Positions 1 to 9,497 of a stretch of DNA of 64,000 bases are shown here, in pieces. Within the stretch, counting starts at the first letter, position 1, and each line of letters opens with the position of its first letter. The translations under genes were made by a program, and so were the position numbers. The DNA comes from Burkholderia latens (GTDB taxonomy: Bacteria; Pseudomonadota; Gammaproteobacteria; Burkholderiales; Burkholderiaceae), in NCBI RefSeq assembly GCF_902499045.1, contig NZ_CABVPL010000025.1:24748-88747 (forward strand). The letters are read 5' to 3'. The notes beneath the pieces were generated by a model that saw nothing but the letters and a program-made list of their open reading frames with translations, did no database searches and was not told where the DNA came from.

Positions 1-1116
1 CATCACCGGATTGATGATGTCCGAGTCGGTCATCCCGTGCGCCTTGCAGGACATGAAGTCTTCGATACCGTACGCGGGCGACGAGTGCACGACGCCGGTA
101 CCGGTGTCGGTCGTCACGTAGTCGCCGAGATAGACGGGCGCGGTGCGCTGGAAGCCGGGGTGGGCCGATGCGAGCGGATGGTGGAAGCGCAGGTTCGCGA
201 GCTTCACGCCCGGCGCGGTCGCGACGACGCGGCCGGTCAGCTTGAAGTCGGCCATGCACGCTTCGACGCGTTCTTCCGCGATGATCAGCAGCCCGCGCTC
301 GGTGTCGACCAGCGCGTACACGATTTCCGGGTGGAGGTTCAGCGCCTGGTTGGCGGGAATCGTCCACGGCGTGGTGGTCCAGATCACGATGCCGCCGTCG
401 GCGCGCGGCAGCGCCGGCAGGCCGAACGCCTGTGCGGTCTTTTCCGGCTCCGCGAACGCGAACATCACGTCGATCGTCGGGTCGGTGCGGTCCTTGTACT
501 CGACTTCCGCCTCGGCCAGCGCCGAGCCGCAGTCGAAGCACCAGTTCACCGGCTTCAGCCCGCGATACACGTAGCCCTTCTCGATGATCTTGCCGAGCGC
601 GCGGATCTCTTCCGCCTCGTTCACGAAGTTCATCGTCTTGTACGGGTTCGCCCAGTCGCCGAGCACGCCGAGGCGCTTGAAGCCGACCTTCTGCTTCTCG
701 ATCTGCTCGGTCGCGTACGCGCGCGCCTTGCTCATCACTTCGGCGGCCGGCAGCGACTTGCCGAACTGCTTCTCGATCTGGATCTCGATCGGCATCCCGT
801 GGCAATCCCAGCCCGGCACGTACGGCGCGTCGAAGCCGGCCATGTTGCGCGACTTGACGACGATGTCCTTCAGGATCTTGTTGACCGCGTGACCGAGGTG
901 GATGTCGCCGTTCGCATACGGCGGGCCGTCGTGCAGGATGAACTTCGGCCGGCCCTTGCTGGCCGCGCGGATCTTTTCGTAGATGCCGCGCTCTTCCCAC
1001 TCCTTCACCCACTGCGGCTCGCGCTTGGGCAGGTCGCCGCGCATCGGGAACGGCGTGTCGAGCAGGTTGACCGGATACTTCGCCTGCGGTTTCGAATCGG
1101 CTTTCTTGTTGCTCAT
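1..1116 (-). CDS. ileS: Isoleucyl-tRNA synthetase (N-terminal part, cut by window edge)
   Basis: Class I aminoacyl-tRNA synthetase that charges tRNA-Ile in the cytoplasm. Only the first 372 codons are inside the window; the protein is normally about 940 residues, so the editing domain is incomplete and the KMSKS part is missing. The start is the ATG at 1116, giving MSNKKADSK. The class I HIGH signature appears as HLGH at residues 73-76 inside [16 protein letters not shown], and [11 protein letters not shown] follows as expected for IleS. It is the next gene downstream of ribF on the same strand, about 100 bases away, the usual proteobacterial ribF-ileS order. Confidence 0.97.
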   Translation of the reverse strand, partial: MSNKKADSKPQAKYPVNLLDTPFPMRGDLPKREPQWVKEWEERGIYEKIRAASKGRPKFILHDGPPYANGDIHLGHAVNKILKDIVVKSRNMAGFDAPYVPGWDCHGMPIEIQIEKQFGKSLPAAEVMSKARAYATEQIEKQKVGFKRLGVLGDWANPYKTMNFVNEAEEIRALGKIIEKGYVYRGLKPVNWCFDCGSALAEAEVEYKDRTDPTIDVMFAFAEPEKTAQAFGLPALPRADGGIVIWTTTPWTIPANQALNLHPEIVYALVDTERGLLIIAEERVEACMADFKLTGRVVATAPGVKLANLRFHHPLASAHPGFQRTAPVYLGDYVTTDTGTGVVHSSPAYGIEDFMSCKAHGMTDSDIINPVM

Positions 1117-1218
1117 GATGGGATCGCTATCTAAATCGGGGGACGCTCGTGCGTCGTGAATCGGGGATGCGCGCGCGTCGGCGGCGCGAGGGGGCGGCGC
1201 GGCGCGGCGCCGGCCGGA

Positions 1219-2211
1219 TCAGCTAATTCGGTCGGTTGCCGACGTCGCGAAGCCGGTCGCGCGGCTGCCCGGCGCGCGGTCGCGCTCGGCGAAGTACGCG
1301 CGCGCATTCGCGACGTCGAGCGCGATCGCGCGCGACAGCGCCTCGAGATCGTCGAACTTCGCCTCGTCGCGCAGCTTCTTCAGGAATTCGACGCGGATCA
1401 GCTTGCCGTATGCGTCGCCGTGCCAGTCGAGCAGGTGGACTTCGAGCAGCACACGGCCGGAATCGTCGACGGTCGGGCGCAGCCCGAGGCTTGCGACGCC
1501 GGGCAGCGGCGCGGGCCCGAGGCCGTGCACCTGCACGACGAAGATGCCCGCGAGCGCCGGCCGCTTGTGCGCGATCGGCAGGTTCAGCGTCGGAAAACCG
1601 AGGTCGCGGCCGAGCTTGAGCCCGTGCGCGACGTGGCCGCTGATCAGGTAGCCGTGGCCGAGCGCCTGCGCGGCCGCGTCGAGATCGCCCGCGGCGAGCG
1701 ACGCGCGCACGCCGGAGCTCGAAATGCGCGTGCCGTCGCTGCCGGCGACCGTGCCCATCTGCTCGACTTCGAAGCCGTACTGTTCGCCGGCCGCCTTCAG
1801 CGTGTCGAACGTGCCCGCGCGCTTCGCGCCGTAGCAGAAATCGTCGCCGACCATCATCCAGCGCGTGTGCAGCCCGTTCACCAGCGTGCGTTCGACGAAC
1901 GCCTGCGGCGACTGGCTCGCGAACGTGTGGTTGAAGTGCTCGACGACGACGCGATCGACGCCGTGGTCGCGCAGTGCCTCGAGCTTGTCGCGCAGCATCG
2001 CGATCCGCGGCGGTGCGCCGGCCGGGTTGAAGAATTCGCGCGGGTGCGGCTCGAACGTCATCACGCACACGGGCAGGCCGCGTGCGTCCGCTGCCGCGCG
2101 CACGCGCGCGAGCAGGGCCTGGTGGCCGCGATGGACACCGTCGAAGTTGCCGATCGTCAGCGCGCACGGCGCGCGGCTCTCGGCGTTGGGCAGGCCGCGG
2201 AAGACTTTCAC
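1219..2211 (-). CDS. ribF: Bifunctional riboflavin kinase / FAD synthetase
   Basis: Makes FMN from riboflavin and then FAD. The N-terminal adenylyltransferase domain shows GNFDGVHRGH at residues 21-30; the C-terminal kinase domain carries GFPTLNL. I chose the GTG at 2211 (330 residues, starting KVFRGLPNAE after the initiator), the usual length and start of this family, over an in-frame ATG at 2256. A TATAAT hexamer at 2270-2265 would place the transcription start near 2258, almost on top of the ATG, which also favours the GTG. No clear Shine-Dalgarno is seen before either codon. Diverges from purN and precedes ileS. Confidence 0.95.
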   Translation of the reverse strand: MKVFRGLPNAESRAPCALTIGNFDGVHRGHQALLARVRAAADARGLPVCVMTFEPHPREFFNPAGAPPRIAMLRDKLEALRDHGVDRVVVEHFNHTFASQSPQAFVERTLVNGLHTRWMMVGDDFCYGAKRAGTFDTLKAAGEQYGFEVEQMGTVAGSDGTRISSSGVRASLAAGDLDAAAQALGHGYLISGHVAHGLKLGRDLGFPTLNLPIAHKRPALAGIFVVQVHGLGPAPLPGVASLGLRPTVDDSGRVLLEVHLLDWHGDAYGKLIRVEFLKKLRDEAKFDDLEALSRAIALDVANARAYFAERDRAPGSRATGFATSATDRIS

Positions 2212-2264
2212 GATAGCGGATGCAGCGTCGGGGGAATGGGCGGTGGGATGCCGCAAAGCAGAAG

Positions 2265-2270
2265 ATTATA
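2265..2270 (-). promoter_or_regulatory. Candidate -10 box for ribF-ileS
   Basis: Perfect TATAAT on the minus strand in the 123-base divergent gap between ribF and purN. No good -35 hexamer is visible at the right distance. Confidence 0.4.
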
Positions 2271-2322
2271 AACGTTCGGGCGGCCCGGCGGCCGAGAAGG
2301 CGGGAAACGCGGGGGCGAATGG

Positions 2323-2328
2323 TAAAAT
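2323..2328 (+). promoter_or_regulatory. Candidate -10 box for purN, very close to the start codon
   Basis: TAAAAT ends 6 bases before the purN ATG at 2335, in otherwise GC-rich DNA. If used, transcription would begin at or next to the start codon. No convincing -35 element is visible. Confidence 0.35.
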
Positions 2329-2334
2329 TCGCGG

Positions 2335-2997
2335 ATGAAAAAACTCGTGATCCTGATTTCCGGTCGCGGCAGCAACATGGAGGCCATCGTCCGCGCGTGC
2401 GCGCAGGAACGCTGGCCGGCCGAGGTCGCCGCCGTGATCGCCAACCGGCCGGACGCGGCCGGCCTGGCTTTTGCCGCGTCGCACGGGGTGGCGACCGCGG
2501 TGGTCGACCATCGCGCGTTCGATGGCCGCGACAGCTTCGACGCGGCGCTCGCTGCCGAGATCGACCGCTTCGCGCCCGACCTCGTCGTGCTCGCCGGCTT
2601 CATGCGCATCCTCACGCCCGAATTCGTCAGACGATATGAGGGCCGGTTGCTGAACATCCACCCGTCGCTGCTGCCGAGCTTCAAGGGCATCCACACGCAC
2701 CAGCAGGCGCTGGATGCCGGCGTCGCGCTGCATGGTGCGAGCGTGCATTTCGTGATCCCCGAACTCGACAGCGGCGCGATCGTCGCGCAGGGCGCGGTGC
2801 CCGTGTGCGCGGGCGACGACGCGGCCGCGCTCGCGCGGCGCGTGCTGACGGTCGAGCACGTGCTGTATCCGCGTGCGGTGCGCTGGTTCGTCGAAGGGCG
2901 TCTGCGCCTCGAGAACGGCCGCGCAGTGGTCGCGCCGGAAGAGGCGCGCTGGATTTTCGCGGATCAACCGCAAACCGAAACGAACGAGGGCGTATGA
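2335..2997 (+). CDS. purN: Phosphoribosylglycinamide formyltransferase
   Basis: Third step of purine synthesis: transfers a formyl group from 10-formyl-tetrahydrofolate to GAR. The protein has 220 residues, as usual for PurN. The phosphate-binding loop ISGRGSN is at residues 8-14, and the catalytic triad is N107 and H109 (NIHPSLLPSFKG) with D145 (PELDSGAI). No Shine-Dalgarno sequence precedes the ATG and a TAAAAT box lies 6 bases upstream, so the message may have almost no leader. The stop overlaps the start of the next gene (ATGA), so the two are probably translated together. Confidence 0.97.
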   Translation: MKKLVILISGRGSNMEAIVRACAQERWPAEVAAVIANRPDAAGLAFAASHGVATAVVDHRAFDGRDSFDAALAAEIDRFAPDLVVLAGFMRILTPEFVRRYEGRLLNIHPSLLPSFKGIHTHQQALDAGVALHGASVHFVIPELDSGAIVAQGAVPVCAGDDAAALARRVLTVEHVLYPRAVRWFVEGRLRLENGRAVVAPEEARWIFADQPQTETNEGV

Positions 2998-4256
2998 AGC
3001 TGCACGGATTCCTGATTGGCCAGACCGAAACCCTGCTCGCCGAGGTGCTGAAGTTCGCCGGCCCCGCCGACGCGACGACGAGCCGGTTCTTCCGCGCGCA
3101 TCCGAAGCTGGGCCACGCGGAGCGCGGCGTGATCGCCGAGGCGGTGTTCGCGGTGCTGCGCAGGAAGATGGAGTTTTCGCACCTCGCGGAGAGCGGCACG
3201 GGCAGCCCCGCGCGGCGCCTGACGCTGCTCGGGCTGATGCAGACGGTCGGCCGCAACGCGCTGAAGCCGTTCGTCTCCGATACCGAAGCCGCGTGGCTCG
3301 AGCACGTGTCGAAGATCGATCCGGCGAGCCTGCCGGTGCGCGTGCGCACGAACCTGCCCGACTGGATCTACCAGGCGCTGTCGGCCCGGTTCGACGCCGA
3401 GGAGCTCGCGCAGCTCGCCGCCGCGCTGAACTATCCGGCGCCGCTCGATCTGCGCGCGAACGTGCAGAAGGCGACGCGCGACCAGGTGATCGACGCGCTG
3501 CGCGCCAACGGCATCGACGCGGGCGAGACGCCGTTCGCGCCGAACGGCGTGCGCGTGGTCGGCAAGCCGGCGCTCACGCGCCTGAAGCTGTTCGAGGAAG
3601 GCCAGATCGAGGTGCAGGACGAGGGCAGCCAGCTGCTGTGCTCGCTGGTCGCGCCGCGCCGCGGCGAGATGGTCGTCGATTTCTGCGCGGGCGCCGGCGG
3701 CAAGACGCTCGCGCTCGGCGCGATGATGCGCTCGACCGGGCGCCTGTACGCGTTCGACGTCTCCGAAAAGCGGCTCGCGAAGCTCAAGCCGCGCTTGGCG
3801 CGCAGCGGGCTGTCGAACGTGAACCCGGTGCTGATCGACAGCGAGCACGACGCGAAGATCAAGCGGCTCGCCGGCAAGATCGACCGCGTGCTGGTCGACG
3901 CGCCGTGCAGCGGCCTCGGCACGCTGCGCCGCAACCCCGACCTGAAGTGGCGCCAGACGCGCACGTCGATCGACGAGCTCGCGCCGAAGCAGGCGTCGAT
4001 CCTCGCGAGCGCCGCGCGGCTCGTGAAGAAGGGCGGCCGGCTCGTGTACGCGACCTGCAGCGTGCTCGACGCGGAGAACGAGGCGATCGTCGCGCAGTTC
4101 CTCGCCGATCACCCGGACTTCGTGCTGGTGCCCGCGCAGAAAGTGCTGGCCGACCAGCGCATCGAACTCGAGACCGGCGACTACCTGTCGCTGTGGCCGC
4201 ACCGTCACGCAACCGACGGCTTCTTCGCCGCGGTGCTCGAGCGGCGCGCGCAGTAA
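2994..4256 (+). CDS. RsmB/NOP2-family rRNA (cytosine-C5) methyltransferase
   Basis: 420 residues. The C-terminal SAM-dependent domain has the SAM loop DFCAGAGGKT from residue 229, the first active-site cysteine in DAPCSGLG (C305) and the second in YATCS (C355), the hallmark pair of the NOL1/NOP2/Sun m5C methyltransferases. The N-terminal part is less conserved. RsmB of E. coli methylates 16S rRNA C967; a member with this pattern is likely to act on rRNA, but the target base cannot be read from sequence. Start ATG at 2994 overlaps the purN stop. Confidence 0.9.
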   Translation: MKLHGFLIGQTETLLAEVLKFAGPADATTSRFFRAHPKLGHAERGVIAEAVFAVLRRKMEFSHLAESGTGSPARRLTLLGLMQTVGRNALKPFVSDTEAAWLEHVSKIDPASLPVRVRTNLPDWIYQALSARFDAEELAQLAAALNYPAPLDLRANVQKATRDQVIDALRANGIDAGETPFAPNGVRVVGKPALTRLKLFEEGQIEVQDEGSQLLCSLVAPRRGEMVVDFCAGAGGKTLALGAMMRSTGRLYAFDVSEKRLAKLKPRLARSGLSNVNPVLIDSEHDAKIKRLAGKIDRVLVDAPCSGLGTLRRNPDLKWRQTRTSIDELAPKQASILASAARLVKKGGRLVYATCSVLDAENEAIVAQFLADHPDFVLVPAQKVLADQRIELETGDYLSLWPHRHATDGFFAAVLERRAQ

Positions 4257-4274
4257 CGGCAGTCGGGACGGACG

Positions 4275-5669
4275 ATGGAGAATCTGCAGAGCCGCCTGCT
4301 GTCGCACCGGCTGGCATCGGTGATCCGCGATTTCCACCAGCCGGTGATGATCTGGCAGGCGGCGATCCTCGTCGGCGCGCTGGGCATCGCATGGGTGGTC
4401 GCGCGCTTCGTCCATGGCCGCATCGACGCGCGCCGCCGGGCGGCCGGCCGCGCGCCCGGCGCGGGTGCGCAAAGCCTGAAGCGCGCATTGTTTCCGCTGT
4501 TCGGCGGCGTCTTCGTCGGGATCGCGCAGCTCGCGTTCGAGCCGTTCATGTCGACGTCGCTGCTGCTGCTCGCGCTCGTGCCGTTGTTCGGCATCGGGCT
4601 GATCTACGTGCTGTTCTTCTTTGCGCGGCGCGTATTCGCGCGCGACGGGCACACGCACGCGTGGCTGTCGATCGTCGAGAAGATCGTGTCGACCGTCGTG
4701 TGGGTTGCGATGGTGCTGACCGTGCTCGGCATCCAGCGCGACGTGCTCGGCTGGCTCGACAGCGTGCAGTTTCGCGTCGCCAATGCGCACCTGACGCTGC
4801 TGTCGGTGATTTCCGGCGCATTGTGGGTGTGCGTGACGCTGATGGTCGCGATGTGGCTCGGCTCGGTGCTCGAAGAGCGCCTGACGCGCGCCACCACGCT
4901 CGACGCGAACCTGAAGGTCGTGCTGTCGCGCGTTGGCCGCGCGTTGCTGGTGTTCGCGGCGATCCTGATCGGACTGTCGCTCGTCGGCATCGACGTGACG
5001 GTGCTCGGCGTGTTCGGCGGCGCGGTAGGCGTCGGCCTCGGGTTCGGGCTGCAGAAGATCGCGAGCAACTACGTGTCGGGCTTCATCATCCTGCTCGACC
5101 GCTCGCTGCGGCTCGGCGACGCGATCAGCGTCGGCGGGCTGCAGGGCGTCGTCACGCAGATTCGCACGCGCTACACGGTCGTGCGCGGCCTCGACGGCAA
5201 CGAGACGCTGATTCCGAACGAGAAGCTGATCACCGACGTCGTGCAGAACCAGTCGTCGTACCTGACGCGCGGCTACGCGAAGGCCGCGGTGCAGGTCGCC
5301 TATACCAGCGACGTCGAGCAGGCACTCGCATTGCTTGCGCAGGCTGCGAACGGCGTGCCGCGCGTGCTGGAGGACCCGGCGCCGACGCCGTACCTCGTCG
5401 GTTTCGGCGCGGACGGCATCGACCTCGAACTGGGTTTCTGGATCGAGGACGCGGCGAAGGGCACGTCGGGCGTGCGCTCGGCGGTGAACCGCAACATCTG
5501 GCGCCTTTTCAGCGAGCACGGGATCTCGATCCCGTTCCCGCAGCGCGAAGTGCGCGTGGTCGGCTTGCCGGAGGGTTTCGCCGCGACCGGCGTGGTGGCC
5601 GACGGCGTGCCGGTGGCCGGCGACGGCGGCGACGGCGGCGACGTGGCGGGTCGGGCATCGGCCGCGTAG
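4275..5669 (+). CDS. MscS-family mechanosensitive ion channel
   Basis: 464 residues, inner membrane. Several hydrophobic segments occupy the first 260 residues (for example around 30-50, 70-90, 95-125, 140-155 and 175-200). The last segment runs into the glycine/alanine-rich pore helix VFGGAVGVGLGFGLQKI typical of MscS TM3, followed by the beta domain (SGFIILLDRSLRLGD, TLIPNEKLI). Expected role is release of solutes on hypo-osmotic shock. The C-terminal tail is a low-complexity run of Asp and Gly with a short repeat. It lies 18 bases after the methyltransferase gene and may share its transcript. Confidence 0.93.
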   Translation: MENLQSRLLSHRLASVIRDFHQPVMIWQAAILVGALGIAWVVARFVHGRIDARRRAAGRAPGAGAQSLKRALFPLFGGVFVGIAQLAFEPFMSTSLLLLALVPLFGIGLIYVLFFFARRVFARDGHTHAWLSIVEKIVSTVVWVAMVLTVLGIQRDVLGWLDSVQFRVANAHLTLLSVISGALWVCVTLMVAMWLGSVLEERLTRATTLDANLKVVLSRVGRALLVFAAILIGLSLVGIDVTVLGVFGGAVGVGLGFGLQKIASNYVSGFIILLDRSLRLGDAISVGGLQGVVTQIRTRYTVVRGLDGNETLIPNEKLITDVVQNQSSYLTRGYAKAAVQVAYTSDVEQALALLAQAANGVPRVLEDPAPTPYLVGFGADGIDLELGFWIEDAAKGTSGVRSAVNRNIWRLFSEHGISIPFPQREVRVVGLPEGFAATGVVADGVPVAGDGGDGGDVAGRASAA

Positions 5670-5919
5670 CGGCGGCGGTGCCGGCGCGAGCGGTTCGGCG
5701 GGTCGAGCGGTCAAACTGTGCGGCATTGGGCGGGCACGCGCGGATCTGGAGCCTTTCCCGGTCCGCGGATGGACTCGCCGCGTTGCGTCAAGACAAGGAA
5801 ATATTCATTTTTTACAAAGACTTGGAACGGTTGAAGTAAAATTGCGGTCTACACGCGGTATGCTTTCATTTTTATGACGTCGGCCTGCGCCGGCGTCGCT
5901 CTCACCACAGGTAACTGCC

Positions 5920-7116
5920 TTGTTGAATTCTCTGCTCGATTTTCTTTCCCACGGGCTTCTGCGTTTTTCGTGGTGGCAGGTCGCGCTGTTCGCGCTGGCC
6001 GTCACGCACGTCACGATCATCGGCGTGACGGTCTATCTGCACCGCTGCCAGGCGCACCGCGCGCTGGAGCTGCATCCGATCGCGAGCCACTTCTTCCGTG
6101 CATGGCTGTGGATGACGACCGGCATGCTCACCGGCCAGTGGGCCGCGATCCATCGCAAGCACCACGCGAAGTGCGAGACCGAGGAAGATCCGCACAGCCC
6201 GCAGACGCGCGGCATCTGGAAGGTGTTCCTCGAAGGCGCCGAGCTGTATCGCGCGGAAGCGAAAAACGAGGAAACGATGCGCAAGTTCAGCCACGGCACG
6301 CCGAATGACTGGATCGAGCGCAACGTGTACTCGAAGTACCCGATTCTCGGCGTCAGCCTGATGATGGTGATCGACGTCGCGCTGTTCGGCGTGCTCGGCC
6401 TCACCGTGTGGGCCGTGCAGATGGTCTGGATTCCGTTCTGGGCCGCGGGTGTCGTGAACGGTTTCGGCCACTTCTGGGGCTACCGCAACTTCAACTCGGC
6501 CGATGCGAGCACGAACCTGTTCCCGTGGGGCATCGTGATCGGCGGCGAAGAGCTGCACAACAATCACCACACGTTCGCGACGTCCGCGAAGCTGTCGAAC
6601 AAGTGGTACGAGTTCGATATCGGCTGGATGTATATCCGCATCATGTCGGCGTTCGGCCTTGCGAAGGTGAAGAAGGTTGCACCGACGCCGCGTCTGAACA
6701 AGCCGAAGACGGTGCTCGACCAGGAAACGCTGCAGGCCGTGCTGTCGAACCGCTACGAAGTGATGGCGCGCTACGGCAAGGCCGTGAAGCGTGCGTACCG
6801 CCAGGAGCTCGCGCATCTGAAGGAGCTCGGTTCGAGCGAGAAGTACCAGCTGATGCGCAGCGCGCGCAAGTGGTTCCACAAGGATGCCGACGGCCTCGAC
6901 GAGCCGCAGAAGAAGCTGCTGCCCGAGATCTTCGCGAACAGCCAGAAGCTCCATACGTACTTCCAGCTGCGCCAGGATCTGGCCGCGATCTGGGATCGTT
7001 CGACCGCGTCGCGCGAACAGCTGCTCGCGCAATTGCAGGATTGGTGCCATCGCGCGGAACAAAGCGGCATCAAGGCGTTGCAGGAATTTGCGATGCGCCT
7101 GCGCCGCTACGCCTGA
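5920..7116 (+). CDS. Membrane fatty-acid desaturase (delta-9 type)
   Basis: Introduces a double bond into acyl chains using two iron atoms held by histidine boxes: HRCQAH (41-46), HRKHH (78-82) and HNNHH (213-217), the layout of acyl-CoA or acyl-lipid delta-9 desaturases. Hydrophobic segments lie around residues 18-38, 60-75, 143-160 and 163-183. The 398-residue frame begins at a TTG at 5920 (LNSLLDFLSHG follows); no ATG in a sensible place was found. The last 150 residues are a charged cytoplasmic tail. About 250 bases of AT-richer DNA precede it, so it probably has its own promoter, and a strong terminator follows at once. Confidence 0.93.
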   Translation: MLNSLLDFLSHGLLRFSWWQVALFALAVTHVTIIGVTVYLHRCQAHRALELHPIASHFFRAWLWMTTGMLTGQWAAIHRKHHAKCETEEDPHSPQTRGIWKVFLEGAELYRAEAKNEETMRKFSHGTPNDWIERNVYSKYPILGVSLMMVIDVALFGVLGLTVWAVQMVWIPFWAAGVVNGFGHFWGYRNFNSADASTNLFPWGIVIGGEELHNNHHTFATSAKLSNKWYEFDIGWMYIRIMSAFGLAKVKKVAPTPRLNKPKTVLDQETLQAVLSNRYEVMARYGKAVKRAYRQELAHLKELGSSEKYQLMRSARKWFHKDADGLDEPQKKLLPEIFANSQKLHTYFQLRQDLAAIWDRSTASREQLLAQLQDWCHRAEQSGIKALQEFAMRLRRYA

Positions 7117-7145
7117 TTCGAAATCGATTAGAATCTGAGGACGTC

Positions 7146-7173
7146 AAAAACCCCGCGTTGGCGGGGTTTTTTT
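7146..7173 (+). terminator. Intrinsic terminator after the desaturase gene
   Basis: Stem of AACCCCGC and GCGGGGTT with loop GTTG, followed by seven T. Confidence 0.9.
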
Positions 7174-7280
7174 CATTTGGGCGACCGGTTTTTGCATGAT
7201 GACTGGTGGCGCCGGAACTCGTATGAGGCTTGGGGCGGTGCGGACGTAGCGCGCTCCGGGCGAGCGATGGGGTGGGGCCG

Positions 7281-7362
7281 GAGTGAGGAGTAACGCACTC
7301 ACACGGGGCCGACCGCGAAGCATGGGGCCCAAGTAAGCGCTAAAGCGCTAACTCGGGCCGAC
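7281..7362 (+). repeat. Two imperfect palindromic repeat units upstream of nadA
   Basis: Unit one (7281-7313) and unit two (7331-7362) share a layout: a dyad with arms ending in AGT..A and CT.AC, closing with CGGGGCCGAC or TCGGGCCGAC, each preceded by a GGGGCC run, 50 bases apart. Unit two contains the near-perfect palindrome of AGCGCT arms (7336-7349). They lie directly in front of the nadA ribosome-binding site, so they may be a regulatory leader or a genome-wide intergenic repeat; sequence alone does not decide. Confidence 0.55.
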
Positions 7363-7375
7363 AGGAGATATGGAG

Positions 7376-8512
7376 ATGCAATCGACGATCAAATCCGTCG
7401 AGTACGACCGGCCGCTTTCGGCAGGAACCGTCTGTGGCGTCGGGCAAGCATGGGCCAAGGTGCCCGATGCACCGTCCGCCGAAGAACGCGCCGCGCTGAA
7501 GGCGCGCATCAAGGCACTGCTCGCACGTGAGAAAGCCGTGCTCGTCGCCCACTACTACGTGGATGCCGAGCTGCAGGAACTCGCGGACGAAACCGGCGGC
7601 TGTGTCGCCGACTCGCTCGAGATGGCCCGCTTCGGCCGCGACCACGACGCGCAGACGCTCGTCGTCGCCGGCGTACGCTTCATGGGCGAAACCGCGAAGA
7701 TCCTCAGCCCCGGCAAACGCGTGCTGATGCCCGATCTCGATGCAACCTGCTCGCTCGATCTCGGCTGCCCGGCCGACGAATTCTCCGCGTTCTGCGATGC
7801 GCATCCGGACCGTACCGTCGTCGTCTACGCGAACACCAGCGCCGCCGTGAAGGCGCGCGCGGACTGGATGGTCACGTCGTCGATCGGCCTCGAGATCGTC
7901 GCCGACCTGCACGCACGCGGCGAGAAGATCATCTGGGCACCCGATCGCCATCTCGGCAGCTATATCCAGAAGAAAACCGGCGCGGACATGCTGCTGTGGC
8001 AAGGCTCGTGTCTCGTCCACGACGAATTCAAGGGCATCGAGCTCGACCTGCTGCGCGCCGAATACCCGCACGCGAAGGTACTCGTGCACCCCGAGTCGCC
8101 GGAAAGCGTCGTCGCGCAGGCCGACGTCGTCGGCTCGACCACGCAGCTGATCGATGCGGCCGTGAAGTTCGACGCGACGCATTTCATCGTCGCGACCGAC
8201 CTCGGCATCCTGCACAAGATGCAACTCGCGGCCCCCGGCAAGACCTTCATCGCCGCGCCGACCGCCGGCAACAGCGCGACCTGCAAGAGCTGCGCGCACT
8301 GCCCGTGGATGGCGATGAACGGCCTCGCGAATCTCGCGGACGTGCTCGAGCGCGGCCACAACGAGATCTTCGTCGATCCCGCGATCGGCGTGCGTGCGCG
8401 CGTGCCGATCGACCGGATGCTCGATTTCGCGGCGGCGCACAAGACGCGCGTGCAGGCGAGCGGCGACCTGCAGCGCGACCAGCAACTGTTCGCGAACGTG
8501 GGGGCTGCATGA
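7376..8512 (+). CDS. nadA: Quinolinate synthase
   Basis: Condenses iminoaspartate with dihydroxyacetone phosphate to quinolinate, the second step of de novo NAD synthesis; contains a 4Fe-4S cluster. 378 residues. The cluster ligands correspond to C125 (DATCSLD), C212 (QGSCLVH) and C309 of the CKSCAHC motif at 303-309. The ATG at 7376 is preferred over the one at 7370 because the GGAG at 7364-7367 sits 8 bases before it but only 2 bases before the other. The stop overlaps the nadC start. Confidence 0.97.
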   Translation: MQSTIKSVEYDRPLSAGTVCGVGQAWAKVPDAPSAEERAALKARIKALLAREKAVLVAHYYVDAELQELADETGGCVADSLEMARFGRDHDAQTLVVAGVRFMGETAKILSPGKRVLMPDLDATCSLDLGCPADEFSAFCDAHPDRTVVVYANTSAAVKARADWMVTSSIGLEIVADLHARGEKIIWAPDRHLGSYIQKKTGADMLLWQGSCLVHDEFKGIELDLLRAEYPHAKVLVHPESPESVVAQADVVGSTTQLIDAAVKFDATHFIVATDLGILHKMQLAAPGKTFIAAPTAGNSATCKSCAHCPWMAMNGLANLADVLERGHNEIFVDPAIGVRARVPIDRMLDFAAAHKTRVQASGDLQRDQQLFANVGAA

Positions 8513-9390
8513 CCAGCGCGGTTTCTCCGCTGTTCGAAGCCGTTCGCGCACAATACGGCGACGCATTCGACGAAGCGATCGCACGCAACGTCGCCGACGC
8601 GATCGCCGAAGACGTCGGCACCGGCGACCAGACCGGGCGCCTCGTGCCGGCCGGCGAGCGGCGCCGTGCGCGCATCATCGTGCGCGAGGAAGCGGTGCTG
8701 TGCGGCGTGCCGTGGTTCGAAGCCGTGATTGCGCGGATCGATCCGTCGATCGTCGTGCAATGGCGCTATCGGGAAGGCGACCGGATGACGGCGAACTCGA
8801 CCGTCTGCGAGCTCGAAGGGCCGGCGCGTGCATTGTTGACGGCCGAGCGCAACGGGCTGAATTTCCTGCAGCTGCTGTCCGGCGTCGCGAGCGCGACGCG
8901 CCGTTACGTTGACCGCGTCGAAGGCACGCGCGCGAAGATTCTCGATACGCGCAAGACGCTGCCGGGGCTGCGGCTCGCGCAGAAGTACGCGGTGCGCGTC
9001 GGCGGCGGCGAGAATCAGCGTCTCGCGCTGTACGACGGCATCCTGATCAAGGAAAACCACATCGCGGCAGCAGGCGGCGTCGGGGAAGCGCTCGATGCCG
9101 CATTCGCGCTCGAAGCGGGCGTGCCCGTACAGATCGAAGTCGAGACGCTCGCGCAGCTCGACACGGCGCTCGAACATGGCGCGCAGTCGGTGCTGCTCGA
9201 CAACTTCACGCTGGACATGATGCGCGAAGCGGTGCGCATCGCGGCCGGCAAGGCCGTGCTCGAAGTGTCGGGCGGTGTCAATTTCGATACGGTGCGCACG
9301 TTCGCGGAGACGGGCGTCGACCGGATTTCCGTCGGCGCACTGACGAAGGACGTGCGCGCAACCGACTATTCGATGCGGATCGTCGACTGA
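8509..9390 (+). CDS. nadC: Nicotinate-nucleotide pyrophosphorylase (quinolinate phosphoribosyltransferase)
   Basis: Third step of NAD synthesis: joins quinolinate and PRPP to nicotinate mononucleotide. 293 residues. Family motifs are visible: [38 protein letters not shown] (substrate-binding basic residues), IKENHI and VEVETL-like IEVETLAQ, then EVSGGVN and the C-terminal DRISVGALT. Starts at an ATG that overlaps the nadA stop (ATGA), so the two are coupled. Faces nadB across a shared terminator. Confidence 0.97.
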   Translation: MTSAVSPLFEAVRAQYGDAFDEAIARNVADAIAEDVGTGDQTGRLVPAGERRRARIIVREEAVLCGVPWFEAVIARIDPSIVVQWRYREGDRMTANSTVCELEGPARALLTAERNGLNFLQLLSGVASATRRYVDRVEGTRAKILDTRKTLPGLRLAQKYAVRVGGGENQRLALYDGILIKENHIAAAGGVGEALDAAFALEAGVPVQIEVETLAQLDTALEHGAQSVLLDNFTLDMMREAVRIAAGKAVLEVSGGVNFDTVRTFAETGVDRISVGALTKDVRATDYSMRIVD

Positions 9391-9420
9391 TCGTCCGCCG
9401 TATCGCGTATCGTCCGACGA

Positions 9421-9458
9421 AAAAAGCCGCTGGCGTGCAAACGCCAGCGGCTTTTTTC
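9421..9458. terminator. Bidirectional terminator between nadC and nadB
   Basis: Perfect arms of GCCGCTGGCGT and ACGCCAGCGGC, flanked by A-run and T-run on the two sides, so it can stop both convergent transcripts. Confidence 0.92.
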
Positions 9459-9497
9459 ATGCGACGGCGGCGGGCGGCGCCGCGAACGGCAGGCCGA

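Noticed and set aside
2873-5839. Long plus-strand frame of 988 codons over the methyltransferase and channel genes
   Set aside because: It is an arginine-rich out-of-frame shadow produced by high GC; the genes in the other frames are clear.
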